NCBI GenBank assembly: GCA_013076295.1
Contig: RQOL01000618.1
Location: 4,738,703 to 4,802,702 of the forward strand
From: Sanderia malayensis
Taxonomy: Eukaryota; Cnidaria; Scyphozoa; Semaeostomeae; Pelagiidae
Reading direction: 5' to 3'
Length of the DNA: 64,000 nucleotides
Shown: positions 11,134 through 20,941 of the stretch, piece by piece
How positions within the stretch are numbered: the stretch's first letter is position 1
How the letters are laid out: every line of letters begins with the position of its first letter
Position numbers and translations under genes: made by a program
Notes under the pieces: model-generated
What the model saw: the letters and a program-made list of their open reading frames with translations, nothing else
Told to the model about the DNA's origin: nothing
The model's database searches: none

Positions 11134-12356
11134 TATGGAGCGGCATCGGGGCCAAAAATGTGGCAGCACTGCCGTGCAAATGTTACAGCGCCGCCTCTTA
11201 GAGGCGTCGTCGTAACCTCGATTCCATTTTGTGCCGACGCCTCTTAGAGGCGTCGTCGTTCTCTTTGAAAATCAGTAAAAAATCTCGTTTCCATGTTTCT
11301 ATCAGTCCGAGAAAGTTCCGGACTGAAAATTTACAGCACCTGAAAGAAAATATCAAGAAACAGACATTGTTATACAATACTATGATGATAAAACAGAATT
11401 CCTCTTTCAACAAAATACTTAATAAAAATAATAAATGAATGAAAGAACATTCTTTTAAAAACATGTTAGCTAAGCACCGACCGGCATATTTTAGTTGAAA
11501 CGTTGAAACATTAAAATTTAGCAAATAAAATTGTTAAAAAACGACATGCCTTTCCGTGACAGCGACGCCTCCTGAGAGGCGTCGGCGTAAACTCGCTTTC
11601 ATGTTACAGCGACGCCTCCTAAGAGGCGTCGGCGTAATCTCGGTTACATGTCACAATACACTCGTGGATCATGCATGATGGCAGATGTTATCGGATCATG
11701 CAGAAGATCTCGTTTGATAATTTAAATTGTATATTTAAACTCGAGGATAAAAATATATATATATATAATATATATATATATTATATATATATAAACTAGC
11801 CCTGGTACCCGTCGATGCCGGGTTGAGATTTCGGCGAATGGCCTTTATTTAAGTAGATACTTTTTCCGGAAAAAATTAGCTCACGTACATGCCAGCCGAT
11901 CGTATATTTTTTATTCTCTTTCGGTATCCACTTCCTCAGCGCTCTGCGCTTCGCGGTTTTTTTGGCCTGATACCTTTATTAATGAACTGTGTACTTTGAA
12001 TGAATATCAGATTTTAATTAACTTTTTTGAACTGTGTACTTCGAATTGAATCAAGAAACATGTATCCCACGACCACACAGATACAGACTGGTGATTTATT
12101 TGACGTCACAATAGATCTGAGAAATCGAAAATTCCGTCACATTTTATTTCAACTACCCGTTACTTTTCTGGTTTTACTCTTTTAATTCTAAACGTTTTGT
12201 AAAACATTTTTCGCTGAGGACACTCCCAGATAAATTCCGGTTACATACATACCTTTCATTTTGCGATCTGTGGAGTGGTTCTTGAGTTATAAGCGGACAT
12301 AGCCACAAACATACATACATACATACATACAAACAGTTCTGTTTTATATATATAGA

Positions 12357-12394
<38 letters not shown>

Positions 12395-13706
12395 TAATAT
12401 ATATATATATTTATTATATATATAAATATATAATAAAAATAATTCGCAATACTAAGCGCCAAACACGTTGAGGGTATTGATTCAAGAAGCTACTAGTAAA
12501 ATAGTCAGGGCGTTTGATCAAGTAAATTGCAAAGAAGACTTGGGTTATATAAATTTTAGGGTAAACAATTTACTGAAGCTAGTACTACGCTGTAATGAGT
12601 TTCATGAGATTGATATAACTGTCATTGATATGTATGATATACAGAACGTTTCTAATTTGACCGGAAGCTATGTTATGATCCAGCAACAATAGGATACAAA
12701 TCACCAGTTCGAAGAGATGGACAAAGGGGACGTCCTGCATTCGTGATCCAGAAAAAGCAATTGGAATATTATCTTGAGAATTAAGATAATATTCAAACCA
12801 TCGGTCAATGCACGATAATAGGCCAAACTCTCTCAATCTTCTTTTTACTGTAGGTGTTAAAGTTGAGTTTCACGCAAGAAACACACAGCGTTTGGTTAAA
12901 CAAGAACGGCGAATATATAAAAGCAGAGTAGAACAACTAAAGTCAGCAGTTACGAAGTGAAGTGTCAAACCGGAACTACATGTCAAGATGATTTTTCGCA
13001 TAATTTAACAATAGGTGCACTGACCGATAGGATATTTGCAATCAGTGGAACAGAAAAAGTATTTCGAATTATTTTCCTCCGAGTTTTAATATACAATTTA
13101 AATTATCAAACGATATCTTGTCCGATAACATCTGCAATCAACACTATGAATTATCCACGAGTGTATTGTGACATGCAACCGAGATCACGCCGACGCCTCT
13201 TAGGAGGCGTCGTTGCAACATGAAAGCGATATTACGCGGACGCCTCTTAGGAGGCGTCGTTGTAACATGAAAGCGAGTTTACGCCGACGCCTCTTAGGAA
13301 AGGCACGGAAAGGCATGTCACAGAAAGGCATGTAGTTTTTTAACATTTTAATTTGCTAAATTTTAGTGTTTCAACGTTTCAACTAAAATATGCCGGTCGT
13401 TGCTTAGCTAACATGTTTTTAAAAGAATGTTCTTTCATTCATTTATTATTTTTATTAAGTATTTTGTTGAAAGAGTAATTCTGTTTTATCCCCATAGTAT
13501 TGTATAACAATGTCTGTTTCCTGATATTTTCTTTCAGGTGCTGTAAATTTTCAGTCCGGAACTTTCTCGGACTGATAGAAACATTGAAACGAGATTTTTT
13601 ACTGATTTTCAAAGAGAACGAGGTTACGACGACGCCTCTAAGAGGCGGCGCTGTAACATTTGCACGGCAATGCTGCCACATTTTTGGCCCCGATGCCGCT
13701 CCATAG
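11134..13706. mobile_element. foldback element with ~610-bp inverted arms and palindrome modules
   Basis: Arms at about 11134-11745 and 13075-13706 are inverted copies. Both start TATGGAGCGGCATCGGGGCC and end near CAGATGTTATCGGA and TTTGATAATTTAAATTGTAT. Candidate target duplication is TTATC (11129-11133 and 13707-13711). Each arm carries 20-bp palindromes of the form GACGCCTC-TTA-GAGGCGTC at about 11191, 11236, 11563, 11609, 13190, 13229 and 13631, with a half-palindrome at 13285. Pairs of these frame a conserved block. The middle holds AT-dinucleotide runs (11750-11791, 12340-12435), a CATA run (12311-12334) and a decayed coding relic (12468-12850). Confidence 0.8.
12468..12850. pseudogene. 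decayed coding relic inside the foldback element (unknown integrase-like family)
   Basis: The plus strand encodes LVLRCNEFHEIDI, then after a frameshift RRDGQRGRPAFVIQKKQLEY and YLE. At a 13-bp-stem hairpin (about 12764-12799) the sequence flips, and the minus strand encodes LREFGLLSCIDRWFEYYLN. From memory, an 'RGRP....QLEYLL ... REFGL' order is seen at the start of cnidarian proteins that carry a retroviral-type integrase core. No core is present here. I treat the name as tentative. Confidence 0.4.
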
Positions 13707-13711
13707 TTATC

Positions 13712-14944
13712 CTTCTCGAAATGACCGTTCCGTCGATGTTTTGCCTCGCTAAGCCCTTTCGAAACAATGAAACCCTGTTTCTTTTTGCACTATTCCGATC
13801 GCGGCCTTTGATTGACGAGGAAAGTGTTCAATTGATTTTTGATTTTCGAATTTGGAATGGGCAGGCAATGGCAAACCCAATGGATTTTTTTCGTTGGATG
13901 GATGCCTGTTTTATTTTTGCTGCCGTTTTACTCGAGATTTCCAACTAAACGCTTCAGGATTTAACTGGTAAGTGGCTAAGTTATTTCTGTTTGCCTTTAC
14001 TAAATTTCTTTCTACCTTTTCATCGTGATTTCAATATATTCAGGTCAACTTGTTAAAAGAAATTTTTATGCGCTCTAAATTTCTAAATAATTCTTTGCTT
14101 TAGAAATCTCCACTGTACTAAATCAAATACTAAAACAATGAATTATCAAATTCTGCTTTCATAATAACAGGTCTGGATGCGACGATCTAAATCATGAATT
14201 TCAGAAACAGCAATTTCGGGATTTCACTTAACCGAAGGCGTTGTAAACACGTGGAGTTGCATAAACGCTATTTTGCTGAATTACTATTGCCGACTTGCCA
14301 TCCGCAGGCTAACATTGTGATTTCATCTCTCAAGCACATCACTTTCTTTCTGGATCAGATAAACCCTGAAAAGGTTGCTTCAATTCCACGTGGATTCTAA
14401 AAGTGCCTGCCACTGAGCGTGATTAGCTATTCAAAGCACAAAAGTTGTGGATTTTGGCCTGTGAAGTATGTGAGTGAATTGTTTAAAAACGTTCATGATC
14501 TGCTGTATTTAAAAGCACTTCTATATATTCAATTTCGACTGGTGCCTGGGTGTTTAGAAGCATTCAACTTCGGGGCCCCTCTAAAATTTTCATAATGGGC
14601 TTCTGTATTGCTTTCATGGAATTCGTGTAGTTGTAGACATGCGTTATTGAGTGCCATCTGTTGTATTAAAGTTGTATATTATTTAATTGCAATCTTCAAT
14701 GAAATTCATAAATTCTGATATTCAGTACTCACAAATCTGATTATTTTTCAAAAAGCTTCTCTGCGTGGGGTTCGAGTTGAGGCGCTTCTGCCACACCGAA
14801 TAAAGTGCTGGATTTCTCGCATCAGGGGAAAACATTGACCTGGAGCAACCTGGAATGGAAATCGGGGCTCGGGGTTCCATGAACCGTGCTGTCGGGGAAT
14901 GGATGTAACTAATAAAACTTGCATAATTTAAACTGAAAGTATAT
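13712..14944. other. Helitron interior, nothing recognised
   Basis: AT-rich. Open frames at 13670-13948 and 14194-14400 show no known motif. Confidence 0.3.
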
Positions 14945-15007
14945 TACTTTGCGTGTCCATCCCATTTTTTTGACGATAGCTGTTCCACTCAGATCATAGG
15001 CAATAAC
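14945..15007 (+). repeat. left-hand minisatellite unit beside the P element
   Basis: TCCATCCCA, a T run, GACGATAGCTGTTCCACTCA and GATCATAGGCAATAAC match one degenerate 61-bp unit of the array at 19924-20787. The P element therefore split the array. Confidence 0.75.
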
Positions 15008-15143
15008 AAAGATAATGGAATAGAGACTGGATAGGAATCTCCGATGGAGAACGATAGAATATCGATCTGAACTTGGAACGAGGGCAAATTTTCAGAAAGA
15101 AGTCAACGAGGACTTCCGGTAGTGGGCAAACAGTTGTCTCGCA

Positions 15144-16513
15144 ATGGCCGAGGCTGAGTATACCAAATTTATGGTGGATTTCGACGAGGAAACATGAAAT
15201 GAATTAGCTGAGGTATGGAGTTTCCATTTTCTGTTGAATCATTAATACTATCGCAAATAATGTTGTCAATCTATCTCAACGAAGAGGACAGTCGTTTGTT
15301 TAGCAACTTTCACTTACTCAGGGCCTAAACTAAATACTTTCAGAACTGCACACCAACTATTGATCCTACTTTTTCATCCTTAATTCATTCTTTATTCTTT
15401 ACTAAGACAGAGTTTCTTCATTTGTTTCAGGAAGTTACAATTATTTTCTGTAACGAAAATCAAATTGACTTGGAAATTGAGCCCGTTCCCGTTCCCAAAA
15501 AAAAGCGAACAGTAGCCAAAAAAGCACAAGAGGGAGGCAAGACAAAGTCAAGTTCAAACACACAGCCTCATACCACCACTCTATTCGACGATATGGAATC
15601 TCTTATTAAAGATACGCTGCAGCTTATGAACACAAATGAGATGGCGGCAGTGACATATTCAAATGAATTAGAGAGACTGGCTGCATTTGAGAACTTCCCA
15701 TTGCTAGAGAAACTGAAGTCTACCTTTGTAGAAAGTTACAAAGGAATACCAACAGCACCAATTCCCTCTCCTCAAGCAAAGGAAACAACGTGGATGCATT
15801 TTAACAGGATCTGGACGGATAAAGCCATTACTGATGCTATAAGAGAAGCACTAGCTGTATCCAAAGATTTCTGCTCTTGGTTTCTTTTTACATTGCAACA
15901 GGTTATCTCTAAAAAGAGCTTTCTTGAAACCAGACAAGTTGTGCCACAGAAGTTAACTGATGATGAAAAGGAGACAGTGACTTATATTTGTGGAAGCATC
16001 ATAAGGAAGTTAATTTCAAAGTTGCATGTTTTAAAGCGCAAAACGAAAATTGAAAATGTGCCCTTGATACAGAAGCATATCAATATAATTTCTGCTTGCA
16101 AAGATCAAGACTTACGCAATGCCCCCTTCAACTCGCAGAATAAATTGATTGACACCCTCAATAGAGGTGGACTGGTATACCCAAAGCGTAAATTTGGGAA
16201 CTCTTTTTTAGAGGTTGAGAAGGTTTTTCGTGAGACTGTTGGAGAAAGTTCCACAAATATCTAAACTGGAAAGATCCAGTCTATTTGCCTTGATATGGCT
16301 ACAGTTACTGATAATTTTTATCAATCAACTGAGTCTGTGGAGGCAACTGATGGAGATAAAACAGACGTGCTGAAATGCTGCATTGACTTATACATTAAGA
16401 TCAGATCTTTCGCACATGCTAAGAATTCGATTGAGAAGTACCGTGCCAAAACACAGACTGAACGAAAGAAGAAAGCCCTCAGAAAGAACTTGAAAAAGAA
16501 AGACTCTAAATAA
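15144..16513 (+). pseudogene. P-element accessory gene, two exons, two nonsense codons
   Basis: Exon 1 begins MAEAEYTKFMVDFDEET, meets TGA, and continues NELAE to a donor (GAG then GTATGG at 15213). The acceptor TTTGTTTCAG lies before exon 2 at 15431. The joined frame runs through a basic patch (PKKKRTVAKK, a likely nuclear signal), a 280-codon open region, an in-frame TAA at 16262-16264, and a basic tail (EKYRAKTQTERKKKALRKN). The tail resembles C-terminal tails of an expanded cnidarian family that I know only as uncharacterised proteins. Its position inside the TIRs, facing the transposase, suggests it is carried by the element. It could be an accessory regulator, a DNA-binding protein or a captured host gene. 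No enzymatic motif is visible. Confidence 0.6.
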
Positions 16514-16969
16514 CAAAGTAAAAACTAATGACCTATTTTTACTTGTATCAACTTTATAAACAAGAAACATCGCAACTCTAGAACACTTTGTCTCTGCAGT
16601 GCAGATCAGTACAGATAAAAATACCGGGTGACTGAAAGGTCTGTCAGTTTGATAAATAACGACACAGCAAGAGCATGCACTCTTTTTTCAAAATAGGCTC
16701 ATTCAATCACCAAAAGACAGAAACAATTTGTAAGAAAAACTTGGTTGAGTTTATATGAGAATTTTCATAGTAAACTTTGAAGTTTACAAAATTACGGTCA
16801 AACTATCTACAGTATATCCCCTGCCAGCTGTTTTTAGAATAAAGTCAATACACATACTGTATCAGTTTGATCAATGCTTCTACTGAATGGCAATGTGATG
16901 TTGTGTTTAGTTTACAGTTTGAGATAAGTAACTGGGATGCTGGACAAACTTCATGTGTACAGTTTTTGT
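16514..16969. other. spacer between the convergent P-element genes
   Basis: AT-rich, non-coding; presumably the 3' untranslated regions and polyadenylation signals of both genes. Confidence 0.5.
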
Positions 16970-19697
16970 TCAAACCCTTTTCCTTTTCTTTAGTGGGCTA
17001 TGAGATATAGTAATTCGTTCTGTAGGTCTCTTAGATCCTTTTGTGTTACCTTTTGGCGTTATCGATGTAGCAATACTTCGTTGCAACCTCAATTTATTTT
17101 CTTGAAAGCCAAGAGCATGAAGGGTTGGGTTGGTTGACCTCCTTGCAAGGCCTCTCTGTCTGCCAAAGTGGTCCTCAAGTGGGTCTTGGCTAATCTTATT
17201 TGTCAAAACATATTTGAAACCATGGCGAAGCAAAAATTTCACACAATCTATCAGTGAAAGTACTGTTGTTTGGATGCCTTCAAAGGTTTGAGTGCTGAGA
17301 AACATCTTTGCCTTGTCCTCCTTTGAATAAACACCTGGCCTACGGTCTATGGCCTCTTTCCAATCACTCAGATATTCCAAAAAGGAATCTTTTAGAAAAA
17401 CAAATCTCTCATCATCTTCTGAAACATACGGAGCAAGATGCGGCTTTCTTTTGCGTGCCCCCTCTTCTAATGACCTGGTATTGCAGCAGTCGAAAAACTT
17501 ATCTATCATTAAAATGAATTTTGCTGTCTCAGATGAAGCTGGTGGTCCATATGAGGCCATAATCTTGCCAACACTTTCATTCATGACTTGAGCAGCCAAA
17601 TTTACTCTCATTTTGGAGTAGGGGTTCAAATGAATGTGCTCATTTGTCAACTTTGGCATCTTCCGGATAAGAGATGTCCTGTCACTCTCGTATAGGTCAA
17701 CCAAATGCTTCCAGATGATGTCTTTGTGATTCCACATTAGCCTACTGCTCTGAAAGCCTGATGCAGCAAAGTTATTTCTTGTTGTCTTCTACAAATGTGG
17801 GGATTTGAGAAAATATAAAGATCACGGTCCTCATCTATTGCAAAAACATTTGGTGTACTGTAAACAACACCATCTTTTAATCTGTGCATTCTGTACATCT
17901 TCTGATTGGGACTGGCCTTGTCTGAGACAACACACACAATTTTTAACCTGCATGTGTCTCACATAAACCAACTGCTTTCCACATCAAAGGAAACAGCATA
18001 TATGAAGTTGCTGACTGTGTACCAAAGTAGCCCAAGCTGAATTTCAACCTTGATGAAAGCCCTCCCACCATAAAAACAAGAGCATGAGATGCAATAGCTG
18101 TTGTGACATCTCTGCTGTTTCCAGCATGAAACATATCATTCAAATCTTCCCCAATATCAATGAATCCAACAAGGTCTCCAGTGTGACTATCAAACACCAA
18201 GTCATCCTTGATGGAGACCTCATCAAACATTAAAACAACATACTTCCCCGTACCTTCCAGTTTTGATGCCTGATGTGTCAGGTCATCAAAAGTTTCCTTG
18301 TTGAAACCAACTTTGGGATGTATTATGCTTGAGTAATCTCTCAATGTTCTTTCACAAGGTAATTTGATCACACCACTTTCCTTTAAAGCTCTATATGCAG
18401 ATGGAGAACGTAAGTGAATGTGTAGAGCAAATCTGATCATCATAGGATGCCAACGCACGCCTTTTGCTTCACACTTGAATGCTTTTTGCTGTTGTTCCCA
18501 AAAGAGTCTTTCAAAGGACTCTTCTGGGAGTTTCTCTTGGGCACTGTTGATAAGATTTGTGAAATCATTATGCAAATTTTCATTGATTGCAATTCCATTT
18601 TGCTTGAGTGCAACGTTTAACTCCTTGATTGTATTTTCCAACTTTTTTTGTTTCAACCGAAGGATTTTAATGGCATGTGTAAGCTTCTCTTTGGAAACTT
18701 TTTTCAATGGTCCATTTGGGGCAAGAGGCTTTTTACTTCCTTCATTTGCTAGCACAATTTTCCTTCTCAATTTTACTTCGATTTTAGTGCATTCTGTACA
18801 AATATCTCCCTTTAATACGAGGGCAGCACACGAGGATCCATGCACCCTCATCAAACTTTGGCCATCAGTATTTGTTACAATTACTTTGAAATCTGAAATA
18901 ACTTTATCAGTTGTTTGGGAATGCAGTGCAAATCTGTTTGGGAATGCGTTTTCCACTTCAGAATTGAGTTTAGGAGCCATCGTATACGGGTTTTTGCTAT
19001 GCTATGCTTGTGCTCTATGTAGATTGCATGTGTCACTGGTAAATCAATTGACAAATAGGTAATTGAAAAATCCAGAGCTTCATCAACATTTACTCGGAAG
19101 AACACATTTCCATCACTGTCAATCCATCCAAAAATCACCCTATTATCTTCTTTCACTAGTATCTTCCATGTGTCTTGTATCTTTGCAAAGTCTTTCTGTA
19201 GGTCATGAAAAGTTGTATATCTATACAACTCAGGAGGTGCTGGCAAAGAACATGCTGATGATGCGTATCTGCTTAAATCTCGCCTTGGTTTTGCCTTTGG
19301 GGTCTCTATACTTTTCTGGGGAAGAAACAATGTTGGAAGGCTCCCAGTTTTCAATGTCTTTCTGCCTTTGTTTCCTAAAAAGCAAACAGAGCAAGTAAAA
19401 AACTTTACCAGTCACAAACTACGGCCTCTGAAAACAAATAGTTACATCCAGATTCATATGAATTCTCTTACCTGTTTTAAAACAGTTTTCTGTGTAATGG
19501 CGTGAGCAAATAAATGCTCTTTCTGAATTAAACGTTTTGTTTGCACGGTTAATCAAATGCAGCAGTTTTGATCTCCACTCCTTCTTCTGCTGAGTCTTTG
19601 CGCTACTCGAAGGCACTTTGAAGAGACTCAGCTGCGGATACTCTGCATTCGACGCGTATGTGGTACAGTTCACTTTTCTACAGTTTCCTCCAGGCAT
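16970..19697 (-). pseudogene. P-element transposase (THAP9-like), broken
   Basis: Exon 1 (19697-19472) starts MPGGNCRKVNCTTY and ends with FICSRHYTENCFKT. This is a C2CH THAP zinc finger, the site-specific DNA-binding domain of P transposases. Donor GTAAGAG at 19471 and acceptor TTTTTAG at 19375 define a 97-bp intron. The body (19374-16970) contains the P-type core with MFDEVSIKDDLVFD, the GTP-binding/insertion region, and near the end the conserved TNKISQDPLEDHFGRQR block shared with THAP9 and P. The frame is shifted near 18990, near 17950 and near 17740, so no full protein can be made. The upper part of the chain is otherwise well preserved, which points to recent decay. Confidence 0.9.
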
Positions 19698-19923
19698 TAA
19701 TGCATCAAATTGATCGATACTACGTTTATTATCACGACTATTTTAACGAATTCCTAGTTTTCTATCCACAGCAAACGTGCGCGGCCGAGTCTTCCATGTT
19801 GCGATCTCCTCAACCGGAAGTGAAGTTTGACTTCCTTTCGAAAATTTTGCAGAGACGCAAGTTAACCCTTTGATCTCGCCGAGATTCCTATCCAGTCTCT
19901 ATTCCATTATCTTTGGCAATAAC

Positions 19924-20787
19924 AATAGAAAACCCATCCCACTTTTGTTTAAGATCGCTGTCCCACTCAGATCGAAGGCCAAAACAACAGAAACCCATCA
20001 CACTTTTTTTGAAGATCGCTGTTCCGCTCAAATCGAAGGCCAAAACAACAGAAACCCACCCCACTTTTGTTTAAGATCGCTGTCCCACTCAGATCGAAGG
20101 CCAAAACAACAGAAACCCATCACACTTTTTTTGAAGATCGCTGTTCCGCTCAAATCGAAGGCCAAAACAACAGAAACCCACCCCACTTTTTTTGAAGATC
20201 GTTGTCTCACTCAGATCGAAGGCCAAAACAACCGAAACCCCTCACACGTTTTTTGAAGATCGCTGTTCCGCTCAAATCGAAGGCCAAAACAACAGAAACC
20301 CACCCCCACTTTTGTTGAAGATCGCTGTTCCGCTCAAATCGAAGGCCAAAACAACAGAAACCCATCACACTTTTGTTGAAGATCGCTGTCCCACTCAGAT
20401 CGAAAGGCAAAACAACAGAAACCCACCCCACATTTTTGAAGATCGCTGTTCCGCTCAAATCGAAGGCCAAAACAACAGAAACCCACCCCACGTTTGTTGA
20501 AGATCGCTGTTCCGCTCAAATCGAAGGCCAAAACAACAGAAACCCACCCCATTTTTGTTGAAGATCGCTGTCCCATTCAGATCGAAGGCCAAAACAACAG
20601 AAATCCACCCACTTTTTTTGAAGATCGTTGTCTCACTCAGATCGAAGGCCAAAACAACAGAAACCCCTCACATGTTTTTTAAGATCGCTGTTCCGCTCAA
20701 ATCGAAGGCCAAAACAACAGAAACCCACCTCAATTTTATTGAAGATCGCTGTTCCACTTACATCGAAGGCCAACACACTAGGGAGGT
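19924..20787 (+). repeat. 61-bp minisatellite, 14 units, near the Helitron 3' end
   Basis: GATCGCTGT begins at 19953, 20014 and so on to 20744, with a 61-bp spacing. Each unit runs through (C/T)C(C/A)CTCA(G/A)ATCGAAGGCC, AAAACAACAGAAACCCA and a T run. Two variants, 'CCCACTCAG' and 'TCCGCTCAA', alternate in the first units. Open frames in this region are only the repeat read through. Confidence 0.92.
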
Positions 20788-20815
20788 GGCGCGCGAAGCG
20801 CGCCAGCCTTCCTAG
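20788..20815 (+). other. Helitron 3' terminus: hairpin plus CTAG
   Basis: Stem GGCGCGC (20788-20794), loop GAA, stem GCGCGCC (20798-20804), spacer AGCCTTC, end CTAG. Hairpin about 7-12 nt before CTRR is the canonical Helitron terminator. Confidence 0.85.
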
Positions 20816-20894
20816 TAGAATTATAAAAGGGGTAAAGGATACCGGAGTGTCAATCAAAATTAAATAAACATGAGTCATCTTTACTCTCTCAACA
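20816..20894 (-). repeat. copia 3' LTR, proximal piece
   Basis: 79 bp collinear with 24251-24328, from TAGAATTATAAAAGG to CTCTCTCAACA. The adjoining AAGTGGGAG on the minus strand is the polypurine tract. Confidence 0.92.
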
Positions 20895-20941
20895 CTCCCA
20901 CTTGACGAATGTTTATTTTCTTAAGCGTTCAGTAAAGTTAA

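Larger units (their letters stand above)
15008..19914. mobile_element. P element (THAP transposase) with two convergent genes
   Basis: Perfect 34-bp terminal inverted repeats at 15008-15041 and 19881-19914 begin AAAGATAATGGAATAGAGAC. GGCAATAAC flanks both ends (14999-15007, 19915-19923). P elements make 8-bp duplications, and one extra matching base could be chance. Length is 4907 bp. The minus strand carries a THAP/P-type transposase (19697-16970, broken). The plus strand carries a two-exon accessory gene (15144-16513, two stops). The two genes converge with 456 bp between them. The insertion lies in the 61-bp minisatellite of the Helitron-like element. Confidence 0.92.
9334..20815 (+). mobile_element. 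Helitron-like element, 11.5 kb, non-autonomous, inside the copia LTR
   Basis: It begins with TC (TCAATAAGG at 9334) and ends with CTAG (20812-20815). A perfect stem-loop at 20788-20804 (7-bp stem, GAA loop) ends 7 nt before CTAG. It splits the copia LTR with no target duplication. TC start, 3' hairpin, CTRR end and lack of duplication are the Helitron hallmarks. The target is G^T, not the usual A^T; the shared AG at the junction leaves the exact edges ambiguous by 1-2 bp. No Rep/helicase coding was found, so it is non-autonomous or gutted. Passengers are an inverted copy of repeat R, a foldback element, a 61-bp minisatellite near the 3' end and a P element within that minisatellite. Confidence 0.8.

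Noticed and set aside
11047..11524. Frames of up to 108 codons in the foldback arms, seen again inverted at 13439-13706
   Set aside because: The same arm sequence in both orientations; no family motif and no codon signal that I could see.
18418..19398. Plus-strand frames of 214 and 111 codons
   Set aside because: They are antisense shadows of the P transposase, whose minus-strand motifs (THAP, TNKISQDPLEDHFGR) are clear.
19870..20878. Overlapping open frames of 60-130 codons on both strands
   Set aside because: They are the 61-bp minisatellite read through; since 61 is not a multiple of 3 the repeat cycles through all frames and yields periodic peptides.
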